Source of the DNA: Fomitopsis serialis
Taxonomy: Eukaryota > Basidiomycota > Agaricomycetes > Polyporales > Fomitopsidaceae
Assembly (NCBI RefSeq): GCF_022376445.1
Contig: NW_025954985.1
Coordinates: 124,001-188,000, forward strand
Direction of reading: 5' to 3'
DNA: 64,000 bases
Position 1 is the first letter of the stretch. The number at the start of each line of letters is the position of its first letter. This document shows, piece after piece, positions 42,941 to 54,139 of this stretch. A program made the translations under genes and the position numbers. The notes beneath the pieces were generated by a model. The model made no database searches. It was not told the DNA's origin and saw nothing but the letters and a program-made list of their open reading frames with translations.

Positions 42941-44595
42941 TCACTCTGCTCCGAGTCCGACATGACTGCCCTCCTCCTGCAACTCAACTGAGGATGTCTC
43001 CGGATTGATGGCAACGACGGTGACGTCTGCGAGATTGATCAGTAAGCTATAACACACCATGCCGAAGAAGGACGACTGACCCCAGATGAGAGTCGAGTTA
43101 GGCGCCACAAAATGCTTATTTACCATGCGAGAGTGCGAACCATATGCTACATTCGGCGGCGTCACCAAAATCTCGCGCTGCCCTACCCTCATGCCGGCCA
43201 ATTTGTGTTGTACGACTGGCAATAGGTTCTCTTGACCCAATTTTATCGTCATCTGGGTATCTGGTTATTCGCCACGGCGGTTGCGATCAAGGGTAACTAC
43301 GTACTGGGCGAGCCCGAGAGTCTACAATGATCTCGTTTGTGTCCTGGACAGTGATGGTGAGTGCAAGAGCAACAATGTCGCCGAACTTCAGTGCATCGCC
43401 GGCGCCTGAGGTCAAGTCGAGTGGCTCCATCCGTGTCGCAGATGAGGCCGGGTTCAACTTCTGGCCCTTTGTCGTATTAGACGGCTGGCTACGTTCGCGC
43501 GTACTGCTGCTGATCTGCCCTCCCATGTTCGTCGAAGGACCGGCGTAGCTGCCGCTGGGTGCATCGCCGCGTTCGCGCGTACTGTTGCTGATCTGCCCTC
43601 CCATGTTCGAAGGACCGGCGTTGCTGCGACTGGGTGCGTTGCTGCGACTGGGTGCGTCGCTACGTTCGCGCGGAATCTTGCCTGTCGGCCCTCCCGTGTT
43701 CGTCGTAACGCCGACGTTGCCGCGATCGGGCAGTGCAGCAGCAGGTCTCGCCGGTCCCGCCGATCCACTAGCCCTGTCGGGCATAGCGCGGGATGCGGAA
43801 CCCAAGAGACTCGCAGCAGGTTTGGCCACCACATTTGTTCTGCTCGTCGAAGCACTAGCAGAGCGGCCGGCATCTGGGCCATCGTCGTCGAGTCGTGGAC
43901 GCTTGTTGCTATTATGCTGCTGGACCGGTTGTGACGCTGCTCTACAAGACGGGCAAACAGTCAGAACGATTACAACTTCTAGCAAGCTGTCCACTTACTC
44001 AGACGCTGTCGTCAATGATCGGGGAACACGCAAACCAGATCCCGGCAGTGGACCGGAGGTATCAGGAGCTGATCGGTCTAAGCTGCTCGTAATCCATCAT
44101 AAGCGCATCCACGTACCAGCATAGTAACCCAACAAAGAGATGGAACTGATTCAAAGCTTGTAGGTCAGCATACAGGGTCGGCAGGGATCAGTTCGGATCA
44201 CTGACGTCCTGCCACTGGCCTTAAGCTGATACTGTTGTCGCGCAGCGAGCCAGATGTTGAGAACGACTTGGTCCATCTGCACGCATACAGTGAGCGTCGT
44301 TCATGATCGCCGGCAAGTCGACAGCACATACTACGCCTGGATACAAAGAGCACAAAATCACGGAACTTTCTTCGACGCCCTGGGGGCTATTTCCGGAATT
44401 CCATGTCAGCTCTACAACCGTAACGTCGCCCGCAGCTCTGACGCCACTCAAAGCGGCTTGGGTGATATGAACGTCATAAACCTCGGGCGAGAACCTGATG
44501 GGTTGATCGGGGTTGAGTGTCACTCCCCTGAGACAGTCAGTGTGTGCAGAGTACGTAACGGTCTAAAGATCTCACCAGAATGAGTGTACGGGCAT
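42941..44595 (-). CDS. Nucleoplasmin-like/FKBP nuclear prolyl isomerase homologue (Fpr3/4 type)
   Basis: Exon 1, 44595-44576, encodes MPVHSFW. After a 48-base intron, exon 2 from 44527 gives GVTLNPDQPIRFSPEVYDVH, ITQAAL, VVELTW and ESSVILCSLYPGVVCAVDL, which is the N-terminal nucleoplasmin-like domain of fungal nucleolar FKBPs. A long Ser/Arg-rich linker (about 43930-43440) with KRPRLDDD (nuclear localisation) and two near-identical NMGGQIS[NS]STRER repeats follows. The C-terminal FKBP domain spans three exons: GDIVALALTITVQD, VDSRARP, then LGQENLLPVVQHKLAGMRVG, PPNVAYGSH, and APNSTLIW joined to DVTVVAIN; stop 42941. Relatives bind histones and isomerise prolines. Here the active-site Trp of the VI..W..G strand is replaced (PVVQHKL) and other core aromatics are changed, though Asp and Tyr (AYG) remain. 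Exons at 44250-43950 are not fully resolved. Confidence 0.75.
43494..43621. repeat. Tandem repeat in the FKBP linker
   Basis: cgttcgcgcgtactgctgct... (43494-43547) and cgttcgcgcgtactgttgct... (43571-43621) are near-identical units 77 bases apart, encoding repeated MGGQIS.STRER on the minus strand. Confidence 0.85.
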
Positions 44596-46591
44596 GTTGG
44601 AGGGAGGGCGATCGTCGGCGCGTCTGTGGAGGACGCGATCAGCCACTGATATATCAGTATTGACGCCGAAGAATGCAACAGTCACTCAGTACTTACATTG
44701 TGACACGAGGAGCTCGCAGACAAAGGATCGAACCAAAGGGAAGGCTGTCCAGAATCGCCGACGTCGGCGTGGGTCCAGATAGGGGTGCGAGCGAATATGA
44801 GCTAACGTATGTGGGGAGTGTTGACGGCACCTGTTCACGACAGCAGCCTCGCGCCGCTGTACTCTCCACCGAGATCAGGCGGCGGAGCGAGAGTATGGGG
44901 GAGCTATACGGGGGAGCTAGCGAAGTTGTGGCGAAGGAAATTGCCGCTGTAATCAGCAAAGATTCCCCTTGCCGTAGAGTCCTCGTTGAGAACGCTCGGA
45001 GCTGCGAGTTCACGGGAGAACTCAGCGTAGTGACCCGTGAACGAAGTATGGTGAGGGTGAGTTGATTAGTGCGTGCACGACTGGGGACGTGGGAGGCCCA
45101 TGTTCCCGTCGGAACGCAGCCGCTCGGTAGGCTCGCCACTTACAAGGCTGCAAGGAAATGCGGTGGGTTGGCGTCGCGCAGAGGATTCACGTGTCCTTGT
45201 TCCGCCTAGTGAAGATAGCCGTGACATCGCGCTGTCTGTATGCATTGTCACTGTGCTGTCGTAGAGACGGACTTCGCCGGACCTGCGATGGCGTGCGGGA
45301 ATGCGATTTTCGCCTGTCGTCGGGGCTGATCCAATACCAGTCAGCTGGGATTGGCAAACACATCAAACGCATCCCACCTGTGTCCTCCATGTCGATAGCA
45401 ACGCCTCGCCTCCACATCAGCGTTAGTAGGTCGATTGCATGTCGAGGACCGTCCGAGCTGTAAAGCAGTGCGCGTATCGCAGCCGCAGCGGAGCTTGATG
45501 CAAAGACATTACCTCCATGCAATCAACCTATAGGGATCAGCCAACACACGTCACATAGATTGCACTCCGGCAGGATCAAGAGCCACAGAAACCACCAGTA
45601 CAGGAGGAATGACCGACCGACATCGCTGCTCAGTAGACTCGGTCGCGAGAAAGACGAATACACACCTTGGAAAGACCAATGTCTTGACAAAGCGGTCTCC
45701 ATCGATGTCCTACACGAAGCCTTCACTCATCAGCACTGCCGACGCATCTCACGTACACTCGGCACTTCGCAAAGCGTGTTGAGCACGCCCTTGTCGCCTG
45801 CGAAAGCCCCGTTGGCCGTCGTCAGCGATGTACAAGCGGAAGGTACCATGAGAACGTCGTGAGCAAGGAAGAGTCACTGACCCCACCGGAGTAAGGCAAG
45901 CACGCAGCGAACTCTCCACCTAGAAAATCACAACCACAACCTTGGCAACCGCGCATCGCTGACCCACGAGCAGGGTGATTGCTCAGCGGCCTTGAGTGCG
46001 GGCAATTTCAAGGCTGAAACGTTCGCGCTTCGGGAGAGAACCGCAAAAAGGGAAACGAGTGCCCAAAGGAAGTACCCGAGCTTGGGGCATGTACACATGG
46101 TATGCCACTGATGAATCAGGAAGCACTGCGTTTCGGGCGAGTCACTATTTTTCGCCTGTATCTCTGCATGAGCGTCGTCAGCGTCTACGAATAAAACAAC
46201 GGGGCGCGGTCTCACTTTAGCCCGCGCAAGTGGAACTCGATGGGCTGAGGGTCGCCGGGAAGCGGTGACGAAGGCAGTCCTTGACCGTAACGATTTGCCA
46301 AGACTGTGACGTGCGATGTCAACACGAATGCAGCATCGCGGAACCGTGAGGAAGGAGGGACGGAGACGCGGTTTGACAAAGGAATCAATGACGTACAATC
46401 GGATTCAGTGCAGAACCTGATCGGGAAGAGGTACACCAGGCTGCGGAAAAGCGGAGGCAAAGAGCGAGCCGGTCAGCAACCGTAGGGGACGGTGGTTTAT
46501 AGCAGTCCAACCAACAGGGTGCAATACACGGCCGGGGACGAATCATACGGGAGTATCGGCAGCGGATTGCGGTTCGACAACGAGCGCGGGA
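44596..46591. other. No gene clearly supported
   Basis: Both strands are open over 44693-45139. A minus frame 45187-45522 (start MHGGNVFASSSAAAAIRALL, then LTLMWRRGVAIDMEDTGGMR) and one at 46212-46460 (SHVTVLANRYGQGLPSSPLP) read rather protein-like but show no known motif or exon pattern. A minus frame near 45650-45530 is hydrophobic (FLLYWWFLWLLILPE). Confidence 0.35.
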
Positions 46592-47890
46592 TAGATGGTC
46601 CCTGCGGGTGGCACTGGCATGTGTGCCCACGGCTCAAAGGCGGGTAGACCATGACCGAGTGACGCCATTTATGCCTGCTCCAAAGCCGAGGTAGTGTTGG
46701 GCAAGCCACGCTACGCTTCACGGTGTCGGAATGCAAGGGGGAGAGAAGCACCGGTCAGTGAACACGCACCGGAAGCCTGTCTGCGATCGCCAAATACTCA
46801 CCGTCCTTGCGCGAGGCGCTGCAGCACATTCTGGATGTCCTTCCCGTCGCCGCATCCAGCGCACTATACCAGCAGCGTGAGACAGAGCCTACCGCAGCAG
46901 CAGAACCGCCCTTACCTGGTAGCCTCGTCACAGGAGGATGGAAGCAGGGTCCGCGCGATCGCCGCATGCTGGTTCTCTCCCGGGCTCATCCTGACACCGC
47001 GCCCGCCTATCTCAGTGCCATATCCATCAATCTTTGGTGTCATACCCATCCAGGAAGCTCATGGCCCGCTCGCGCACATGTGGCCTTCGCGACTGCCTCA
47101 ACCTTCTCTGACGCCGCACCGAACCTACTATATCTATGTCATCATCAGCCCCGGCACCTGAAGTAGATAGAAGCCAAGACCATAACTCACATTGTGGGCG
47201 ATGCTCGCGTTCAGGAGGACACTATCTTGAAGATGACTCCAATAGCCTCGCGCAAGCCCAGCGGGGTCACGTCTCAGACATCTTAGCCGTCAATCGGCCG
47301 CGCCCGTCGCCCTCCTCCAGGTCGTAGAGCCATGCGGTAGCCAGGATGCCGTCGGCCGGCGAGCGCGACGGACGAGCCTCGGGGACATTGAACGAGCGCC
47401 TGGTTCCGGCCGTCGTAATACGAGAAGCTGACGTTCCCTGCGCTCAGCGTCATGCACAGGCGGGGTCAGCGGAACCTCACCAATTGCGGTCTCGACGGTC
47501 GTGATGGTCAGGTCAGGCGCGTTCGGCTTGTCGTGCACGCCCGTCGGGTGGTCGGTCAGCGTTCAACAGCTTCTCAGTGTCGACCACTGTCTGGTCGATG
47601 TACCGGTATTAGACCGTGGCATGATATAGGGACCGTAGAGCTACGCATATAGTCAGCCAGTCACTTCGCCAGGCGACGACGCGACGACGCGCATAGTCGA
47701 CTCACTGTGATTCGATGTTCAAGCTGCGCGTTGGCTGAAGCTTTGAAGGTCTGAAGCTAAGCTTGAAGCGCTGGACGGTGCTGGTGAGCGCTGAGCGCTT
47801 GAATGTCCGTCACCCGTCCGTCCCCGACCGCCCCTTTCCGTCCCTCGACCGTCCCTTTCGGTCCGCTAGCGCCCATCCAAATCGCAAACC
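46592..47890. repeat. 1.28-kb direct repeat, copy B
   Basis: Identical, as far as I can see, to 37744-38934 over 46630-47820. Beyond 47820 copy B has about 22 extra bases of ccgtcc-type words before rejoining at cgctagcgcccatccaa. Confidence 0.95.
46804..47646 (-). pseudogene. ABC transporter nucleotide-binding domain remnant, copy B
   Basis: Carries the same fragment and exactly the same stops, frameshifts, lost Walker A and two introns as 37918-38760. The damage therefore pre-dates the duplication. Flanking DNA differs from copy A on both sides. Confidence 0.8.
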
Positions 47891-48835
47891 ATGCGTCCTC
47901 CTCTCCTCCGGCCTCTGGCACAGGCTGGCCCACTGTATCATACGCCTCAGATCATGAATGACGTTCGGTCAGCCCGTCAACGCACTGATCATGATATGGC
48001 CGCCAAAAGGTCTGCGTGCCCAGCCTGTAACGGGCCACCTTTCCGTTTGATGCGCAGGCGCCAGCCATTCTCTCGCCATCGTTTCTTAGCCTTATTGCTG
48101 CCGCAAACCGCCAGCATTCAGTTTTCCTCCACAGTTGGCAGCGATCGGGGAATGGATAGGGGCATTAGGGGATACACATGTATTAGATAGTAGAGTGTCG
48201 TCGTAGTACGTAGTCTTATGTGTTGTGGTGTTGTGGTGTTGTAGTTATAGTGAGCGCTGTCATCGTCAATATTTTAATCCTCCGACAGCGCCTGTGGCTG
48301 TCGGGTCGATGTCTCAATGGATCCTCCCCTCCTCCTCCTCCTCCTCCTCCTCCTCCTCCTCTCCTCCACTGCCTCGTACCGCCCAGCACTCTGCAGACCT
48401 GCTCGTGTTCCTCCGGGCGAGCTATCGCTATCCAATGGGTGTCTTGTGAACAGTTGTACTCAGAATTCGTTCCAGCGTCCCTCGTGATGCTGATAATGCA
48501 TTCTGCATTTGGTTCACAATTCGAACCGCTGCCAACGAAGAATCGGTGGATTAGACAAAGGAACAAATAAGTCCGCCGATATAAAGGGCCTGTAGTCGTG
48601 CATGGGCATGATTTGTGCAGCTCAGATTATTGTATCCTCCTCCTCCTCCTCCTCCTCCTCCTCCTCAAGCATCGATGAACCCGGCCTCCTCCTCAGTCCG
48701 CATCGCTGAACCTCCCTGGTCGAAGTGGCGTATACCAAAAGAGCTGAGGAAAGAATCTTCAGATGAACAGTGCGCCCCTTTTCCGTGCTATGCTAGAGAA
48801 TCACCGAGCTAATTGTTGTCAGATTATTTCTCATC
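47891..48835. other. No gene clearly supported; two CCT microsatellites
   Basis: CCT/TCC runs lie at 48328-48366 and 48636-48666. They produce false poly-Pro and poly-Gly frames on both strands. A short plus frame at 48675-48809 (MNPASSSVRIAEPPWSKWRI) may be an early exon of the next gene. Confidence 0.5.
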
Positions 48836-49404
48836 ATGCTGTATGTCAAACGCGCAACGTTCAGTGCAATGGCTTTGTACCAGGCAGATCAAGATAGCGA
48901 GCCCGATGACTTCAGCACGAAAGCTAGCATCATGTTTGTTCGCCTGCCAGGCGGGTCGTGTGAGTACAAGCCGTATCTGCACGCAAGTTGACGCAGGTTA
49001 TGACATGCTCTGTTAGTCGTCTTGATGATGAAGGTTCAGAAGCCCGTGTCGGAGGCGAAGAATGAATACTATAGTGTGATATTGGCCACAGGTGTCTCAT
49101 TCCGTTTTGATGAGGTGCGTTGTGCATAGCCTGCGTTGTGTTGGTCCCCATCTGCTTAATTGCCCCTCAGAGCCCCCCATCTATGCAATGGCTTCAGGAT
49201 GACACCTCGTTCACTATCCATTTCGGCACTTCTGAGGAGCTGAGAGCCTTGGTGCAATGCATCCTGATTGCGCGGGCAAACGAACCCGCAAATGCAAACG
49301 ACGTCACAATACTGCATGAAGTCGGCGCCCTCCAGGCACAAATCAAGCACAAGGGAGAGGCGACATTTGTGGCTGCCGTAGAAGCCCCGTCGTCCACTGT
49401 CTAG
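48836..49404 (+). CDS. Spliced hypothetical protein
   Basis: Exons 48836-48959, 49017-49114 and 49171-49404 join in phase over introns of 57 (gtgagt...ttag) and 56 bases (gtgcgt...cag). They give at least 151 residues reading MLYVKRATFSAMALYQADQD, SIMFVRLPGGSFVLMMKVQK, YYSVILATGVSFRFDESPPS and MQWLQDDTSFTIHFGTSEEL, ending VEAPSSTV. Composition and alternating hydrophobic strands look like a real beta-rich domain. An upstream exon is likely because the frame continues LFLI before the ATG. No family recognised; no signal or obvious motif. Confidence 0.55.
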
Positions 49405-50395
49405 CAGAACCCCGATCCCTGAGTACGTCTCTACTGCTCTTCGAGGCGGCATTGCCAAGCACGCTGACTGCCGTCCACTTTCGTACACACTCGGATTACA
49501 CATGACAGCCAAAGATCGCCTTGGCTGGTCTTTTCGTTCCTCTCCATTCCGTCATTTCTTGCGCCTTGTATACGGTAGCAAATAACAGACCATTTGTACA
49601 GTACCCCACATATCTACCAGGTGCACCTCTCCATGAGATTGTTATGGCTGCCCCGGCAACCGATGCAGGCCTCTGAGAACTACGAACGTCTCGAGTGAAT
49701 TGCGCTACCTGGTCTGGCTGTTGCGGCGATGACCGTGTGTATCCAAACAAGTAAGTACTGGGGCATCATGGACGAGTTACAACCAACGTACAAGACTTAC
49801 TTCAAAAGCTTCACGGGTGGGGCTTGGAGAGCATGTGGCACTATGTACAGCGAAGAGAAGTCGTTCTGGCTGGCGGGCGCATGACGCTCCGGGCCGTGGC
49901 GCGGGTGATGGGATGAGCGACGTGGTGATTAGAGCCGTGTGATGTAAGTATGATCAGCAATGAATTCTGCAACCTTCCGGTCAGGGTCGTGCTACTTACG
50001 CACCTCGTAATCTTCGAAGATGATGCTAAGTCGAGATATCAACTTGGAGCAGCAGCAGCCGAAGATCTGCAGTTGAAGTCCCCGACGGCGTGAACGTAAT
50101 TGATGACGACGATGCGGTCGGGGTAATCGACCTTCATGGCCATCGTATCCTTGGCTGCACCCCGCTCACGGAGTTCAGTTCAAGACGTGGTTCGCGCGTC
50201 CGTATCGTCAACGATGCTGCTCTTGCTGGAGGTTGTGCTTGCCGAGTGGTTTGTAGCACTCAATGCAGAGCAGATGGATGTCCGCGTTTATAAGAAAATC
50301 GGCGGAGATGTGCCCCTCCGCCTGGCTCGACATGAGGTCATCGCCGCCGATGAATGCTACACAAGCTCGACGATGCCCGGGATGGACCGCACCGT
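49405..50395. other. No gene recognised
   Basis: Short frames without motifs on either strand. Confidence 0.4.
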
Positions 50396-51084
50396 TCACA
50401 AAGGGTTCGTCCCGGAGGACGGGTTCAACAGCACAGAGCATGCCTCAAAACGCGATGCTTTGATGGCCAGGCCCACGAGGAACAGCTGCGAGTACGTCGG
50501 AAGGGACGACGCATAAGGCAGGCTCACCATCGGGAATAGCGCTGCGGCTTCATCCCATCTATCGAGAACGCTTGTGCATGGCCCGAAAGGCAGGCTAGCG
50601 CAGTCGAAGGCGCGTGCGCCGGCCGCGCGCGAAGGGCAGCGGGACACCTCCGTCGCGCTCACCGGCTCTTCCTTCCCGCCCTCCGACAAGTCGTATGTAC
50701 AGGTCATCTTGATGTGCAGCCTGTGGCTCACGACGAAGAGGGGGCTCATTTCCGCCTCGCGAAGGCAGCGCATACCGGTCTTGGAGCTCCGGTACGCGTT
50801 ATCGACATGGATGTGCGTGTGGAGGGAGTACGATGTCGAGGATTCTCGGGCGCGGCGTCGTCCTTGAAGACGTAGCCGTCGCCAAGAATAAATTGGCCGA
50901 GGGAGTCCCTGGGGAGGTGCGACAGGGTATCAGTGGTGCGACGGAGAGACGACTGCCAAGCCGACGTCGTAGAGAGCATGAGCGGGGTTGGGGTCGCGCA
51001 GAGGTCTGCAAGGAGGCTTCTCTGAGGACAGAGGGATGGGAAAGAGCGTCTTGTAGAGTTAAAAGGGCGACGAGCTGTGCCCAT
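50396..51084 (-). pseudogene. Frameshifted hypothetical protein
   Basis: The minus strand reads TLSHLPRDSLGQFILGDGYV and FKDDAAPENPRHRTPST (50930-50830) in one frame, then continues sensibly as HIHVDNAYRSSKTGMRCLRE, AEMSPLFVVSHRLHIKMTCT and YDLSEGG in another (50815-50690). The change occurs near 50818 with no splice signal, which suggests a 1-base indel. A third stretch (SLPYASSLPTYSQLFLVGLA) precedes the end at 50396. The style, beta strands followed by an SLPTYSQL-like tail, recalls arrestin-domain proteins, but I cannot confirm that. Confidence 0.4.
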
Positions 51085-51496
51085 ATAGTCAGCTTCCTTT
51101 CAGACTCCAGACGAGGGTACGTACCGGCACTGTTCCGACTGTTCAACATTAACAAAGAAATCGGTCAAGCGGACGCGTTTGCACTCTGCGTCCGGGAGAT
51201 CTTGCATGCGGAGACGCATACAAAGAGGGAACGATGAGGCCTCAACGTCGATGTAAGTGTCCTGAGATGATCACGCGTACCTTCGAGATAACATACGGAG
51301 GAAACTTGGTTCAAGCTCTATGTCAGTCCGAGGCTCGACCTGGACGCTGTAGTCTGTGGTAGGACAACTGTCCTCCGCGGAGAGATTGATGTAGCGGTTT
51401 ACAGGGCCACCTGAGCTCAAAGACGACACGAGAACAGGAACGAAACAACGAACAGCAGGAAGATCACGAACGATTGCGTCGTGAGTCGATTTCCTG

Positions 51497-51522
51497 TATA
51501 TAAGGTCGCTCTCGAGAGCGAC
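51497..51522 (+). promoter_or_regulatory. TATA box abutting an 18-bp palindrome
   Basis: TATATAAG at 51497-51504 is followed directly by gtcgctctcgagagcgac (51505-51522), a perfect palindrome. The start ATG of the downstream small gene lies at 51692. The palindrome could be an operator for a dimeric regulator. Confidence 0.5.
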
Positions 51523-51691
51523 TCAACAGCGCTCGTTCGTTCTCAAGTTTGCGAGCGTCACACGATCGGTCCTACTGTATTACAGTATGTAACGCGAGAC
51601 GCCGCGCTACATTAGACGCTGAAACTCAAGGCCTTAGCCTATCGCCTCCAGCTAGCACGACCAGCGTCGTCGTCGAAAGAAACCAGACAAT

Positions 51692-52101
51692 ATGCCATGC
51701 ACAATACCAGTGGATAAAAAAAGTGCCCTTCTGTATGTACTCTTGACACACTGCTGTGCTGCTCCAAGGGGCTTAACGACGCTGAAACAGACAGGCCATC
51801 ATTGACGCAGCACTAGCGTACGAGATCACTTGCGCACCAAACGATGACAATAGTGATGTCTTCCATGGAGCTTCCGCGGTGCAACCGAACGGTAGGTTTT
51901 GTGTCTTGGCACACGAGCACAACGTAACTCACAGTGGATCAAGCACCAGCGAACATAGACGACTTGTCTGTAGAGGAGCTCCGCGCGAGGCTCACACAAA
52001 CGGGAGTGAAGGAAGATTACCAAAAACTTGTCTTGATCCTGCTCCGGAACACCTGTGCTCTCTACAAACTCTCCCAGGAGGGTTGTCACCAGCCATCCTG
52101 A
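51692..52101 (+). CDS. Small SAP-motif protein
   Basis: Exons 51692-51732, 51791-51891 and 51935-52101 join in phase over introns of 58 (gtatgt...acag) and 43 bases (gtaggt...acag), giving 102 residues (start MPCTIPVDKKSALLQAIIDA). Residues about 62-90 form a SAP-like helix-turn-helix: DDLSVEELRARLTQTGVKED then YQKLVLILLRN; the usual SAP pattern is a leading L..ELK..L...G...G.K..L..RL. SAP motifs bind AT-rich or scaffold DNA. It resembles in style the modules inside the Tnp2 gene at 32040-32866. A TATA box with palindrome lies about 190 bases upstream. It may be a free-standing gene or a piece of a transposon-type protein. Confidence 0.55.
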
Positions 52102-54139
52102 TTGTTGTTGATGAGTCAATGCCTGCCCTGTTCCTGGCCTTTGTTTCATATCCCCAGTCCTGCTCTTGTTATTGCTTTCGTCTTGATAGTGTTTGTAGCT
52201 AAATTGTTCGCTATTTGAAAGTTCCCCATTTCATTCGAGTCTAGCATCCTGCCACCCCTAATTTGTACCTTTGAACCGTTGGAGAACATTGCAGGATCCC
52301 CAATGATTGAGCGCTGCATGTACTAGTATCTCGGCGTACCAACGTCCCTCCTCCACCGAGTGCCACCAATCCGCGCTCACTTCGGATCTGTCGCGGCCGG
52401 TTCCGTATCCACCGCGGCGCTCATTGGCTCTGAGGAAGGGACCTGTGTTTTTTCTCCTTTGGAGGAGAGATTGAATGCGACGCCGAGACGTCATCATACG
52501 CACGCTTCCTCTCTTTTTGCTCTTTCTCTGATGGCTGGTCTTTTGTGCACCGTACGCTCCAAGTAAGCACTCTCGTCTATCTACGCCTATTTCGGCGCTT
52601 CAGACCTTTAGCTCTTGTCAGACTAACGGCTCTACCGGCTCGTTGTTGCGGAAAGGTACAACGCAGACTGGACGTAGGACCGTAATATAGTTCCCACGTT
52701 CTGCGTACAGCTCACAGAAGACTACCTGTGTCTGAGGACCATTGAGGACCGAAGAAACCGTGGTACTACCCACGAACCCCGGAGTACTGCGCGCGGTTTG
52801 CATAGAAGTCGGCCTATCGGTGCTGCGGAATGCCGCGAGAGCATACTGGATGTGGTGATTGCATACTAGGGCCTTGAACTCGTCAAGCTTCGTAGTGCAG
52901 GTACCAGGCGAGGACGGCTCACTTAAGTCCCTGAGGTCGGACTGTCGGATGTATCACGATTGAACGAACGCGTTACAGTGGTCAATGTTACTCATTCAGC
53001 ATTTGCGACGACCTTCGTAGGGTGCCATGTGTCCGGCTCTCCGTTCTCCATGCCCGCGACGAGCACGCCCCGCGGTCAACTTGCGTCCGTGTAGCCGCAT
53101 GCTAAACGGTTGAATCTACACGCCGTCAACGCGTCAATAGGAGGTCATCACAGACATCTCGATAAACATACCATGTTGCGGTCGGAGCGCGTGCCAACGC
53201 GTCGTGCGAGGCGGGCTTACGGGGGGGGGGGGGGGGCGCCCTATGCGCTGCTCGTCTGCACAGCTCGCCAGTCCTCCCCCGAGATCCTTGGTGCGCACGT
53301 CACACGGCTGACTCGCTATTGGGCAGCACGGTTGCGCCGGCTCGCTTGTCTTCGTACGGCGGTCTCGCGGATGTGTCGCTGTCGGGCAGCGCGGGGGCGT
53401 GGATTGGCTAGTTGGCTGAACCGACGACTGTATCAGCTATCGCCCGCGCGATGGCATCGCACAGCCCAGCATGTGTTTGAGGTTCGCCAGTGCGAGTGGT
53501 GTCAAGGACAGTCGCGTGGTTGAGTTGGGAGAGAGGAGTTGAGGGCGATGTGAGGAGGGCAATCGACGTGTTTCTCTGCTCGTCAGTCGGAGTTTCTCGC
53601 CGCGTCTTGATTCCTGAGACTCGAAGTGAGAACCGCGGGCGGCGGTCCCTTCTCCCTCCGTCATCGAAAGCAGAGCTATCTTAATATTGCGTACATCGAG
53701 CGAGCTGCTACTCGACGTACCCAACGCCCGGGATTTGGATGATGGTCCGTGTGTCGCATGCGTTGCGAGGCTCATCAACAGAGAGTACCTCGAACCTCGA
53801 GCTCGACATACTCTCTACTCGAAGAGCGGACATCGCGTGAGGGAAGCAGATGCGCCGGGCGTGCTCTTTTGCCTGCGGGACACATCATATTTCGTGACAT
53901 CATGAGGCTCATAGCCAAGCTGTCGCGTGGGTTCCGGGACTCAGTAGCTCTGCTGACACAGGGTGCAGCGAACCCGTTGTTCGCTATACCATCGGCAGGA
54001 ACGCGTACTCGGCGCGAACGTGCAGAGGTTGAAATCGAAGAGGCCACGGTGAGCGCATTCAGAGAAGGGCGCAGCAGCGGGTACATTGGGTGACGGGCTT
54101 GACATATCCACGCATGCGATGGTAGATAAAAAGGAGGCG
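52102..54139. other. No gene recognised
   Basis: A run of 16 G lies at 53221-53236. Frames at 53490-54093 are open on both strands but show no motif. Confidence 0.4.

Noticed and set aside
48216..48570. Poly-Pro and poly-Gly proteins on both strands
   Set aside because: They are produced by the CCT microsatellite at 48328-48366.
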